A stretch of DNA of 20,764 bases from an uncultured Flavobacteriales bacterium (GTDB lineage: Bacteria; Bacteroidota; Bacteroidia; Flavobacteriales; Crocinitomicaceae): assembly GCA_946479125.1 (NCBI GenBank), contig CAMLET010000004.1:1-20764 (forward strand). Direction: 5' to 3'. Below the pieces are notes generated by a model that saw only the letters and a list, made by a program, of their open reading frames with translations, did no database searches and was not told where the DNA came from. Below, piece by piece: positions 1-6,999 of the stretch (the stretch's first letter is position 1; each line of letters starts with the position of its first letter). The translations under genes and the position numbers were made by a program.

Positions 1-525
1 TTCGATCGCAAATTCGCTTCTTTCAAAAAGATCTATTTATCGTGTGTACCACTTTGTGAAGTAGAAACCAGTTTCACGCAGTGGCTCGACCGTTTGAATA
101 GAATCAGTAGAGAATTGAAACTCAATATTGACATTGTAAGTACAAAGGAAACCTTCTCTAAGGTAAAAGAGTATTTTGAGTTGAAAGAATCAGGTGCAGT
201 GCTTGCACATACAGAAATTCAATCGCATGATGAGTTGTTGAAACATGAACCGAAGAATCCGGATCATTCACTTGTGTTTATGATTATGGCCAGAAAAGGT
301 TCGATTTCTGCTGGTTCAGGTCTTGATGGTTTAAGTTCGAAAATGGAGAAAATGGTCGATCAATTTGATCGTGTAATCGTGTATCCAGCGCAACAAACAA
401 GCGACACCGTTTTTGGAACTTACGATGACATGAATTCCGGACCATTGACCGTTGGTGTGGAAACACTTCAGCGTTTAGGAAAAGAAGTTGGTGGGATCTT
501 TAAGAAGAGTGATTCGGAGAATTAA
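1..525 (+). CDS. 3' part of a probable cation:proton antiporter (C-terminal cytoplasmic region)
   Basis: The reading frame is open from the first base of the window, so the gene begins upstream and only about 174 C-terminal residues are visible. It stops with TAA at 523-525. The visible part has no membrane segments. It looks like a soluble alpha/beta domain related to universal-stress/nucleotide-binding folds: a hydrophobic strand (SLVFMIMARKGSIS) is followed by a helix and a second strand (RVIVYPAQQ). In many Bacteroidota antiporters of the Kef/NhaP type the C-terminal tail has this organisation, and that is the basis of the name. The assignment is inference from a fragment; a stand-alone universal-stress-like protein is the main alternative. 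A TTG at 94 could be taken as a start, but nothing supports it because the frame continues upstream. The gene converges with the metal operon on the other strand. Confidence 0.45.
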   Translation, partial: FDRKFASFKKIYLSCVPLCEVETSFTQWLDRLNRISRELKLNIDIVSTKETFSKVKEYFELKESGAVLAHTEIQSHDELLKHEPKNPDHSLVFMIMARKGSISAGSGLDGLSSKMEKMVDQFDRVIVYPAQQTSDTVFGTYDDMNSGPLTVGVETLQRLGKEVGGIFKKSDSEN

Positions 526-533
526 CTGACCAA

Positions 534-573
534 AATGGTTCAATGGTTCAATGGTTCAATGGTTCAATGGTTC
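534..573. repeat. Tandem repeat, 5 copies of an 8-bp unit
   Basis: Five perfect head-to-tail copies of AATGGTTC begin 8 bases after the stop codon of the first gene. The last GGTTCAA (569-575) can pair with TTGAACC at 596-602, so the 3' region may fold. The spacer onward to 645 continues with TTGAAC and TTGATC words. The same GTTCAA/TTGAAC vocabulary recurs upstream of the gene at 13152. No gene is seen in this spacer. Confidence 0.9.
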
Positions 574-646
574 AAATAAGAAACAAATTGATCTTTTGAA
601 CCTCTTGATCCTTTTTTGATCCCTTGTGCATCTTTTGAACGTTCAA

Positions 647-684
647 TAAAAAACCCTTCATCAGCTTTCGCCAACAAAGGGTTC
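647..684 (-). terminator. Rho-independent terminator of the metal operon
   Basis: Read on the minus strand, AACCCTT (683-677) pairs with AAGGGTT (658-652) and is followed by a run of T. Between the arms an inner stem, TTGGC/GCTGA with G-T pairs, is closed by a GAAA tetraloop of the GNRA class. It lies about 23 bases after the stop codon of the HMA gene, so it closes the minus-strand operon. Its A-tract on the plus strand could also help stop the opposing first gene. Confidence 0.8.
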
Positions 685-706
685 TCCTATTCTCTAATAT
701 CTGTTT

Positions 707-1072
707 CTAGTCTCCTTCGTGATGTTCCTCCATTCCATGTGGACGACAACATTCCGGTAATTTCATCATAGCTTCATGTTCTGCTTTTACATCGTCAGCA
801 TCGTAACCCAACTTCGAAATCTTGTCTTTGATCTCTGCTTCTGTAATCACAGATGGCTTGAATTTCACAGTCAGCTTCATGTTTTCCAAATTCAATTCGG
901 CAAACGAAACACCTTTGGTATAATTCAATAAACCCTCAATTCGTTCTTCACAATCTCCACATTCAGCAGAAGTTTGAATTACGATGGTTTTTACTTTTTC
1001 TTTCTTCTGTGCTTGTACAGATAACGTCACAACTGAAAGCAACATCACCATTAGTATTCTCAACTTATTCAT
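707..1072 (-). CDS. Secreted heavy-metal-associated (HMA) domain protein
   Basis: A 121-residue protein starting with a signal peptide (MNKLRILMVMLLSVVTLSVQA, then QKKEK). An HMA/ferredoxin-like fold follows, with the metal-binding pair in SAECGDCEERI (a CxxC motif). After the fold comes a second cluster of possible ligands, PECCRPHGMEEHHEG, rich in Cys and His. HMA domains usually bind Cu(I), Zn(II), Hg(II) or Cd(II); which metal applies here cannot be read from sequence. With a signal peptide it should act in the periplasm or be lipid-exposed rather than cytosolic, perhaps as a metal chaperone for the receptor next to it. The ATG at 1072 overlaps the end of the TonB-receptor gene by 8 bases, which suggests translational coupling. 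The longer open frame upstream was not used because the signal peptide begins exactly at this ATG. Confidence 0.85.
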   Translation of the reverse strand: MNKLRILMVMLLSVVTLSVQAQKKEKVKTIVIQTSAECGDCEERIEGLLNYTKGVSFAELNLENMKLTVKFKPSVITEAEIKDKISKLGYDADDVKAEHEAMMKLPECCRPHGMEEHHEGD

Positions 1073-3260
1073 CGTCTTTATCTTTTCGTTTAATTTCCAT
1101 TCTAAATCCGGCGTAAACCACAGTTCCAAGAACCGGAGCCCACACGCGAGTTGCATCAAAGTTTGCGCCAAAAGGTTGGTCGGCAGCAATAATTGGATTC
1201 TTTTGAGTGAAATTCAACAGATTCTCACCTCCAAGATACCATTCCATTTTCTTCGTTCTATAAGTAACTTGCGAAAGCACATTTGGCACAACAGAAGTAT
1301 ATTCGCCATGATGATGACCGGTTTCGTCAACAATATCATGCAAACGCATTTTCCCGTATAGTGAGAATGTTGCATCCCAACTCCACTTTTTGTTTCTTGT
1401 TTCGTATGCCAAATTCACTAAGAAACGATGACGCGGTGTCATTACCTGTTGTTGCATTTTCCCACCGTAGTTAGCACGAACATCTAAATATTTGTAAGCC
1501 AAACGAACAGTTAAAACTTGTGTTGGCATAAAACTAACTTCTGCCTGACTAACGGTACTGTAAGATGTATTTCGTTGGTATTCGAAATAAAACGTATCCA
1601 CAGATCTGTCACGATCGACCACCAATTGATTCAGGAAACGCGTATGGAAAACGTCGATGCTGATACTTGCATTTCGGTCCCACAACTTACCTGAACGAAC
1701 AACAGATGTCCCGAAATTCCAGGCTTCTTCCTGTTCAATCTTCGTTGGAACATTCCATGTTTTCGAAGTTGCCAAAAGGAAATAATTATCCGATAAAATC
1801 AAGGGCAAGCGCCACGCTTTCCCAGCTGTTAAACGCAAGTCTGTTCGCTCGTCCAAAATGAATTTCAAATGTGCGCGTGGAGAGAATTGCTGTTTGAATC
1901 CAACTGGAGCATCATGTCGTGCTCCCAAAACCGCTACAGTACGAATTCCTGTATAAGTATATTCGAAGAAAGCACCTGGAACAGCGTATTCACGCTTATC
2001 TACAAAACCACTTCGTTGTGTAATATTCTGATAAAACAAGGATCCTCCAGCTCTGTATTTGTGAGCAGCAGAACCCATTTCTCCATCGTAAATCGCAATA
2101 ACATTTCCGCTTACTTCGTCGCTGAACAATTCACGAACACCATAGTTTCCATTCATCTCTTGTTTTTTCAAACGGTAAACAACACCAAAGCTTCTACCAT
2201 GTTTATCGAACACCCAGCCTGTTTTTGCAAAAAAGTCGTAGTGACGGTTTCTATTCAACATTTTGTACGCAGAATCGATTCCGGAAACTTGTCCACCTTT
2301 GCGTTCATCATAAGAGACATTGAACCCAAAGCGGGTTTCAAACTTATCTCCTTGGTATTCCCAGCGATGTAAAAATGAAGCCGTTTTGGAAAGTGGAACA
2401 TCCAAAAAACCATCGTTATTTCTATCCGTTTCCATTGCCACAGTTGAACCGTGAGCAAAAGTTGCCGTACTCCATTTGTCATTGATGATCTGGCTTCCGT
2501 GCAAATTCAATTCACCACGACCAATTACCGAACCGTAAGCATTTACAGCCAAATATGGCATTTTGGTTGGCTTCTTAAATTCAACATTGATCAAACCAGC
2601 CATGGATTCGTAGCCATTGGTTACAGCACCAGTTCCTTTCGTAATTTGGATAGATTCCACCCAGGTTCCTGGAATGGTATTCAACCCAAAACTACTTTCA
2701 GAACCATTGAGGAAAGGAACGTTTTCCATTTGGAATTGCGTGTAAACGCCATCCAAACCAAGCAATTGAATTTTCTTTGCTCCAGAAATCGCATCTGTCA
2801 CATTCACATCAACAGTAGCATTGGTTTCAAACGATTCTGATAAGTTACAACAAGCGGCCTTTTTCAATTCTCCTTCTCCCAGTTGTTCGATCAACAAGGG
2901 CTTCAAGCGCGAATAGTTTTTTGAATCTCGTTTCGCAGCAATCACGATTTCCTCCATTTCCTTGATTGAGAAAAGAACAATTTCCAAACCTGAAAAACGA
3001 TCTTCTGCATTCACCGGAATAGAATCTGTTCTAAATCCTTTTGCCGTTATTACTAATGTATCTGGGAGATTCTTCGGAAGAATAAGCTCAAAACGACCAT
3101 TTTCTTCCGTTAATACGTAATCTTTTGCTTGAGAAAGCGAGACTTTTGCGCCTTTGATCGGCGTCTTTTTTCCATCTTTTTGTCCGAAGACGATTCCTTG
3201 CAATTGCGCATTTGCACTAAAGCACGCAACTATACACAGGAATGATATAATAAATTTCAT
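1065..3260 (-). CDS. TonB-dependent receptor, metal-associated subfamily
   Basis: A 731-residue outer-membrane receptor. Residues 1-19 are a signal peptide ending at SANA-Q. Residues about 20-105 form a carboxypeptidase-regulatory-like beta domain (QGIVFGQ, then GAKVSL, then TEENGRFEL). Residues about 115-230 are the plug, with the subfamily signature KKAACCNLSESFETNATVD at about 134-152 and IQLLGLDGVYTQFQMENVP. The remainder is the 22-strand barrel, ending in VVYAGFRMEI followed by a charged tail KRKDKDDE. The Cys pair at 137-138 in the plug is unusual for these receptors but typical of a Bacteroidota subgroup that sits beside HMA genes, so a metal or metallophore substrate is likely but unproven. 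The gene lies 49 bases downstream of the HYC_CC_PP gene and overlaps the HMA gene, forming one transcription unit. Confidence 0.93.
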   Translation of the reverse strand: MKFIISFLCIVACFSANAQLQGIVFGQKDGKKTPIKGAKVSLSQAKDYVLTEENGRFELILPKNLPDTLVITAKGFRTDSIPVNAEDRFSGLEIVLFSIKEMEEIVIAAKRDSKNYSRLKPLLIEQLGEGELKKAACCNLSESFETNATVDVNVTDAISGAKKIQLLGLDGVYTQFQMENVPFLNGSESSFGLNTIPGTWVESIQITKGTGAVTNGYESMAGLINVEFKKPTKMPYLAVNAYGSVIGRGELNLHGSQIINDKWSTATFAHGSTVAMETDRNNDGFLDVPLSKTASFLHRWEYQGDKFETRFGFNVSYDERKGGQVSGIDSAYKMLNRNRHYDFFAKTGWVFDKHGRSFGVVYRLKKQEMNGNYGVRELFSDEVSGNVIAIYDGEMGSAAHKYRAGGSLFYQNITQRSGFVDKREYAVPGAFFEYTYTGIRTVAVLGARHDAPVGFKQQFSPRAHLKFILDERTDLRLTAGKAWRLPLILSDNYFLLATSKTWNVPTKIEQEEAWNFGTSVVRSGKLWDRNASISIDVFHTRFLNQLVVDRDRSVDTFYFEYQRNTSYSTVSQAEVSFMPTQVLTVRLAYKYLDVRANYGGKMQQQVMTPRHRFLVNLAYETRNKKWSWDATFSLYGKMRLHDIVDETGHHHGEYTSVVPNVLSQVTYRTKKMEWYLGGENLLNFTQKNPIIAADQPFGANFDATRVWAPVLGTVVYAGFRMEIKRKDKDDE

Positions 3261-3309
3261 ATAGGTATAATTAATTCAACATTCGAGTTCTAATGAATAG
3301 AACCGAATA

Positions 3310-3735
3310 TTAAATTCTCCAGACCTGTATTAATGCTAAACGTTTGAGAAGTTTGGGTGGTGGTAAGTCGGCAAACGCCAATACTTCCGAATCAGAAACA
3401 TGAATTCCTGATAAATTGAAAATTTTCAGGGCATTCGTTTTCGGAAAATCGAAAGGACTGAATTGAAATTCGGTTTGAAATTGTTTGAAAAATGAAATCT
3501 TGTAAGCACTTACTTCATCAGTACAACATCCGTCATCAACAGTATTTGGTGCTTTCTCCGGTTGACAACAAGCCATTTCAGCATGTTGCTCTTCGTCATC
3601 GTGACATTCAGTAGTATTTACAAATAAAGCTTGTTCACTTCTGTTCTCATTCAAACAAGTATGCTGATACACAGGAATTCCAAGGCTTCCACCAAGGATG
3701 ATCACAACAAACACTATTTGCAAAAACGATTTCAC
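3310..3735 (-). CDS. HYC_CC_PP-type small secreted Cys/His protein
   Basis: A 141-residue protein of unknown biochemical function. It begins with a hydrophobic signal or anchor segment (SFLQIVFVVIILGGSLGIPV). It then shows the three landmarks after which the Bacteroidota HYC_CC_PP family is named: a QHTC near residue 24-28 in place of HYC, Cys pairs in ACCQ and GCCTDE, and DLPPPK near the C terminus. The segment from 40 to 75 is rich in Cys, His and acidic residues (ECHDDEEQHAE), compatible with metal binding. The start is GTG at 3735; no in-frame ATG fits the signal peptide. It is the first gene of the minus-strand operon with the receptor and the HMA protein, so a role in metal acquisition or tolerance is inferred from context only. 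Confidence 0.75.
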   Translation of the reverse strand: MKSFLQIVFVVIILGGSLGIPVYQHTCLNENRSEQALFVNTTECHDDEEQHAEMACCQPEKAPNTVDDGCCTDEVSAYKISFFKQFQTEFQFSPFDFPKTNALKIFNLSGIHVSDSEVLAFADLPPPKLLKRLALIQVWRI

Positions 3736-3832
3736 TGAACAAATGTAAACGATTTGATTTAATAGATATTTTAAAAAATTGCTAATTCGTGAAATGCTAC
3801 GAAACTTCTTTTACCATTAACGCAAGGTTTAC

Positions 3833-3840
3833 TAACTTTA
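3833..3840 (+). promoter_or_regulatory. Possible -7 box for the Fur-family gene
   Basis: TAACTTTA matches the Bacteroidota -7 consensus TAnnTTTG at all fixed positions but the last. No convincing TTTG -33 box precedes it. If it is used, transcription would begin near 3846, past the ATG at 3843, which favours the ATG at 3864 as the regulator's start. Confidence 0.3.
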
Positions 3841-3863
3841 CAATGCATTCATCAAACAAATTC

Positions 3864-4271
3864 ATGAAAATTACCAGAAACACACAGGCAAGAAAGGCCA
3901 TTTTGGCAATGGTCAATGAATCGAATGTGGCACTTTCTCAACCATCCATTCAACACGCACTAAACGGACTTTGTGATAGAGTTACTATTTATCGCGTTCT
4001 AGACAGATTGGTTGACGAAGGATTGGTGCACAAAGTAGTGAATGTAAATGGCGTGGTGAATTACGCGGCTTGTTCAACGTGTGATCACGAACATCATGAC
4101 CATGAACAACAAAAACACAAACATCAGCATATTCATTTTTCATGCAGGGTTTGTAACGAATTGACTTGTCTGGAGGAAGTAGTTCCTAATTTCAATTTGC
4201 CAAACGGCTTCGTTTTGGAAGAAACGTTCTTCACCATTTCCGGAACCTGCTCCAATTGCACAGGAAAATAA
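3864..4271 (+). CDS. Fur-family metal-responsive transcription regulator
   Basis: A 135-residue Fur/Zur-type repressor. The N-terminal winged helix covers residues about 1-70, with recognition helix CDRVTIYRVLDRLVDEGLV (about 37-55). The dimerisation and metal-binding half has HKHQHIHF (about 85-92), a CxxC in CRVC (94-97) and a second CxxC in CSNC (129-132), the two Cys pairs of the structural zinc site. The stretch CSTCDHEHHDHEQQKHKHQHIH is richer in His than usual for the family and adds a third CxxC (70-73). Start choice: ATG at 3864 gives the usual family start MKITRNTQ; ATGs at 3843 and 3789 would add poorly conserved residues. It stops 6 bases before the CDF transporter gene and points away from the receptor operon, so it probably controls both. 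The metal sensed (Zn, Fe or Mn) cannot be decided here. Confidence 0.9.
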   Translation: MKITRNTQARKAILAMVNESNVALSQPSIQHALNGLCDRVTIYRVLDRLVDEGLVHKVVNVNGVVNYAACSTCDHEHHDHEQQKHKHQHIHFSCRVCNELTCLEEVVPNFNLPNGFVLEETFFTISGTCSNCTGK

Positions 4272-4277
4272 ATTCAG

Positions 4278-5168
4278 ATGCAGGAACAACATCAGAAAGC
4301 CCAAAAATTTGCAGTACTCAGTTTACTAGCAAACGTACTCTTGGCAGTAACAAAGGGTTTCGTTGGTATTGTCGGGAATTCATATGCATTGATCGCGGAT
4401 GCCATTGAATCGGCTGGCGATGTACTTTCATCCATTTTGGTGATTCTCGGTTTACGTTACGCACAACGTCCGCCAGATAAAAATCACCCTTACGGTCACG
4501 GAAAAGCCGAAGCGCTCACTACTTTTTTGGTGGTAACCTTACTTTTTGGCGCAGCTACCTTAATTGTTGTGGAAAGCATCAAAATGATCATGACTCCGCA
4601 TAATAGTCCAGAACCGTTTACACTTTACTTCTTACTATGTGTAATTGTTGCCAAGGAAGTTATTTTCAGAATTGTGACTAAAGTTGGTACTGATTTGGAA
4701 AGTACAGCCTTGAAAGCAGATGCGTGGCACCATAGAAGTGACGCTATTACCTCGCTTTTTGCAGCAGTTGGAATTACTATCGCCTTGATTTTTGGAGATG
4801 ATTATGCAGAAGCGGATGATTGGGCTGCCCTGATTGCTGCGGGAATTATCTATTACAATGGAATCAAAATTCTTCGTCCGGCATTGGCAGAAGTAATGGA
4901 CGAGCATGTTTATGACGATTTCATTCAAAAGATCAGAACTGTAGGAAATACGATTGAAGAAATCGATCTGATTGAGAAATGCAACGTCCGTAAATCGGGA
5001 ATGCGTTACTGGGTGGACGTTCATGTTCACGTAGATGGAAATATGTCCGTACATCATGGGCACGACATTGCACATCAGCTGAAAGAAAAATTAATGACCG
5101 AATTCCCTCAAATTGCAGACGTGTTGGTGCACGTCGAACCAAGCGAATTAGATGAATATAGAAAATAG
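4278..5168 (+). CDS. Cation diffusion facilitator (CDF) metal efflux transporter
   Basis: A 296-residue CDF protein: six predicted membrane helices in the first 200 residues, then a cytoplasmic dimerisation domain. The transport-site residues are visible in TM2 as E44-S-A-G-D48 (in LIADAIESAGDVLSS) and in TM5 as H151xxxD155 (in DAWHHRSDAITSL). Many zinc CDFs have H or D at the position of E44, so the site is E/D plus H/D. The loop PDKNHPYGHGKAEAL is the family's conserved TM2-TM3 segment. The C-terminal domain (about 205-296) contains VDVHVHVDGNMSVHHGHDIAH and VLVHVEPSE, the usual metal-bridging His residues. CDFs export divalent cations from the cytosol by proton antiport. It is co-transcribed with the Fur-family gene just upstream, as expected for metal-induced efflux. 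Confidence 0.95.
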   Translation: MQEQHQKAQKFAVLSLLANVLLAVTKGFVGIVGNSYALIADAIESAGDVLSSILVILGLRYAQRPPDKNHPYGHGKAEALTTFLVVTLLFGAATLIVVESIKMIMTPHNSPEPFTLYFLLCVIVAKEVIFRIVTKVGTDLESTALKADAWHHRSDAITSLFAAVGITIALIFGDDYAEADDWAALIAAGIIYYNGIKILRPALAEVMDEHVYDDFIQKIRTVGNTIEEIDLIEKCNVRKSGMRYWVDVHVHVDGNMSVHHGHDIAHQLKEKLMTEFPQIADVLVHVEPSELDEYRK

Positions 5169-5211
5169 TTACCACGGAAATTAAATTCACTCATTGCGTT
5201 GCTTTTTCTCG

Positions 5212-5219
5212 TAATTTTG
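5212..5219 (+). promoter_or_regulatory. Promoter -7 box upstream of the Nfu gene
   Basis: TAATTTTG matches the Bacteroidota TAnnTTTG -7 consensus perfectly. TTG triplets upstream at about 15 and 10 bases are closer than the usual -33 spacing, so only the -7 box is firm. It predicts a leader of about 80 bases before the ATG at 5307. That leader contains repeated GTCTTT/GTCTAAAA words and no open frame of note. Confidence 0.5.
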
Positions 5220-5306
5220 TAAAACAATTAAGAACTGAAACGAAATATCAATTCCATGTTGGTCTTTCGTCTCAAGTCTTTAGTCCAAAAGTCTAAAAAG
5301 AAAAAA

Positions 5307-5909
5307 ATGGCACAGATTCCTGTTACAGTATATGTGGAGATGACTCCAAACCCGAACACCATGAAGTTTGTAACCAACAAGCATTTGTTGATGCCTGGTG
5401 ATTCGGCTGAATTTACATCGAAAGCAGAAGCAAAAGGGTTTTCTCCTTTAGCAGAAGCATTGTTCGATTTTCCATTCGTGAATACAGTTTTCATGACTTC
5501 CAATTTCATTACGATTGCGAAAACAGATAATGTTTCGTGGGATTTCATTGCCATGGAATTACGTGAATTTGTAAGAAACTGGGTTGCTGATGGTAATGAA
5601 GTGTTGGTAATGATGCCAGCTGCAAAACCAAAAGTGGACGAAGAAACCAAACAACCATTGAAATCTTTCGACGCAACAGAATTTGATGATCCGATTCGCG
5701 CATTGCTAGACGAATATGTTCGTCCTGCTGTTGAAGGTGACGGCGGTGCAATTGATTTTGTAGGATTTGAAGACGGAGTTGTAACTGTTGCCTTGCGAGG
5801 AAGCTGCTCTGGTTGTCCATCAAGCACTGCAACGTTGAAAGGTGGAATTGAAAACCTATTGAAACAACATTTACCAGAAGTAAAAGAAGTGGTTGCAGAA
5901 TCGCTTTAA
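5307..5909 (+). CDS. Nfu-type iron-sulfur cluster scaffold/carrier protein
   Basis: A 200-residue two-domain protein. Residues 1-100 match the Nfu N-terminal domain (VEMTPNPNTMKFV, then FDFPFVNTVFMTSNFITIAK). Residues about 125-200 are the NifU-like C-terminal domain (IRALLDEYVRPAVEGDGGAIDFVGFE) with the cluster-binding CxxC in GSCSGCPSS (C167, C170). Proteins of this type bind a 4Fe-4S cluster between two subunits and deliver it to apo-enzymes in the cytosol. The ATG at 5307 was chosen because MAQIPVTVYVEMTPNP is the family start; the open frame extends to an ATG at 5256, but that stretch encodes only a basic, repetitive sequence from the leader. The gene appears to be monocistronic, with a promoter box at 5212 and a strong terminator at 5926. 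Confidence 0.93.
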   Translation: MAQIPVTVYVEMTPNPNTMKFVTNKHLLMPGDSAEFTSKAEAKGFSPLAEALFDFPFVNTVFMTSNFITIAKTDNVSWDFIAMELREFVRNWVADGNEVLVMMPAAKPKVDEETKQPLKSFDATEFDDPIRALLDEYVRPAVEGDGGAIDFVGFEDGVVTVALRGSCSGCPSSTATLKGGIENLLKQHLPEVKEVVAESL

Positions 5910-5925
5910 AACATAATTACTTTAA

Positions 5926-5973
5926 AATCCCGCGTTAACTTGGAGAACCTCAGTTAGCGCGGGATTTTTTTTT
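5926..5973 (+). terminator. Rho-independent terminator after the Nfu gene
   Basis: AATCCCGCGTTAACT (5926-5940) pairs with AGTTAGCGCGGGATT (5951-5965), 14 of 15 positions Watson-Crick plus one G-T. The loop is about 10 bases and a run of nine T follows. It starts 16 bases after the stop codon. Confidence 0.93.
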
Positions 5974-6114
5974 GCATATAGTTTAGAAGTTGAAAGCGTT
6001 TTAAATCAGCCTGTTTTAAAAAAATGTAAAGAAATTATGAATTGATTTTATGGAATGTTTATGAAGCGTGTATCTCAATGGAAATACGTTTTACAAAACT
6101 TAAAATCAATAGAT

Positions 6115-6822
6115 ATGAAATCAATTCTTTTAACCATTTCTTGCTTCCTTGGATTAGGAGCAATGGCACAAGTAACAACTGGAGATATTGTTGGAACTTT
6201 TTACTCATCTGAAGATACTACAGAAGCAATTACGCAAGCCAAAGCCGTTACAAAACGTGGTGATGCAGTATTCATGGCGATGACTGATATTGACGGTCGT
6301 TTCCGTTTAACAGCACTTCCTCCTGGAAATTATAATGTTTTTCTGGTTTATCGTGGCGACACCACTTATGCACAATACGAAGTAGAAGTTCTACCAGAGG
6401 GAATTGCATCCGTTGGAAATGTTTATAACACTGGACGTTCTCTGAAAGAAGTAGAAATCACACCTGCTTACTTGAGATTGAGTAAAGGTGTAAACCCGGA
6501 AACGAAACTCACTGCCAAAGACATCAAACACCTTCCTTCAAAATTCAGTGCTGTTGATATGATTGCTACTATGTCAACTGACGTTCAAAAAACAAGTGAC
6601 GGTGAATTGGTTTTCCGAGGAGCACGAAAAGGAGACTTCATCACTTACCTGGATGGCGTTAAAATGACAGAATTGCAAAATGTTCCAAGCGCATCTTTAG
6701 GTTACATCATGGTTTATTCAGGAGCAATTCCAGCAAAATATGGTGACACAACTGGTGGAATTGTAGTAATGGAAACAATGAGCTACTTTGATTTATTAAG
6801 AGAGTGGGAGAATAGAAAATAG
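6115..6822 (+). CDS. Secreted plug-only TonB-receptor-like protein (copy 1)
   Basis: A 235-residue protein with a signal peptide (MKSILLTISCFLGLGAMA-Q). Residues about 20-115 form a carboxypeptidase-regulatory-like beta domain (TDIDGRFRLTALPPGNYNV, then YRGDTTYAQYEVEVLPEG). Residues about 140-228 resemble a TonB-receptor plug: FSAVDMIATMSTDVQK, LVFRGARKGDFITYLDGVKM, then IMVYSGAIPAKYGDTTGGIVV. It ends at METMSYFDLLREWENRK, exactly where a barrel would begin, so the barrel is absent rather than broken: no further in-frame coding follows and a terminator is present. ATG 6115 was chosen over 6055 because the signal peptide starts there. The function is unknown. It could be a periplasmic or surface protein that adopted receptor domains for binding. 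The next gene is a diverged duplicate. Confidence 0.85.
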   Translation: MKSILLTISCFLGLGAMAQVTTGDIVGTFYSSEDTTEAITQAKAVTKRGDAVFMAMTDIDGRFRLTALPPGNYNVFLVYRGDTTYAQYEVEVLPEGIASVGNVYNTGRSLKEVEITPAYLRLSKGVNPETKLTAKDIKHLPSKFSAVDMIATMSTDVQKTSDGELVFRGARKGDFITYLDGVKMTELQNVPSASLGYIMVYSGAIPAKYGDTTGGIVVMETMSYFDLLREWENRK

Positions 6823-6836
6823 TGTAGCAACTCCCG

Positions 6837-6874
6837 AAAAAGCGAGGTGTTCTTTTGAGTGCCTCGTTTTTTTT
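6837..6874 (+). terminator. Probable rho-independent terminator after plug-only copy 1
   Basis: CGAGG (6843-6847) pairs with CCTCG (6862-6866) across a 14-base loop. An A-run before the stem can pair with the run of eight T that follows. It starts 14 bases after the TAG stop, so the two duplicated genes are probably separate transcription units. Confidence 0.75.
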
Positions 6875-6999
6875 GATAGCTATTCTCAGGGAGTACATTT
6901 CCTGAGTCCTTGATATATCAGCGATGGCAGGGATTTCCCGAAATTCCGAAATTCCTGGAAACCGGGAGAAAATTCATTCATTTCATTAAGCCAATCAAC

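Noticed and set aside
1073..1189. Upstream extension of the HMA gene to 1189
   Set aside because: The added residues are antisense-like noise inside the receptor gene; a clear signal peptide begins at the ATG at 1072.
984..2840. Several open frames on the plus strand opposite the first TonB receptor (984-1361, 1869-2372, 2451-2840)
   Set aside because: They are Ser/Thr/Phe-rich antisense shadows with no recognisable domain; the minus-strand receptor is continuous and well supported.
3740..3747. TACATTTG on the minus strand as promoter of the HYC_CC_PP gene
   Set aside because: It matches TAnnTTTG but ends only 4 bases from the GTG start, so transcription would begin at or past the start codon; no -33 box was found.
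4635..5190. Minus-strand open frames opposite the CDF gene
   Set aside because: They show no domain, and the CDF gene is a strong call in the same region.
5228..5832. Minus-strand open frames opposite the Nfu gene, up to 199 codons
   Set aside because: They are low-complexity Ser/Thr/Asn-rich translations, the usual antisense shadow of a well-identified gene.
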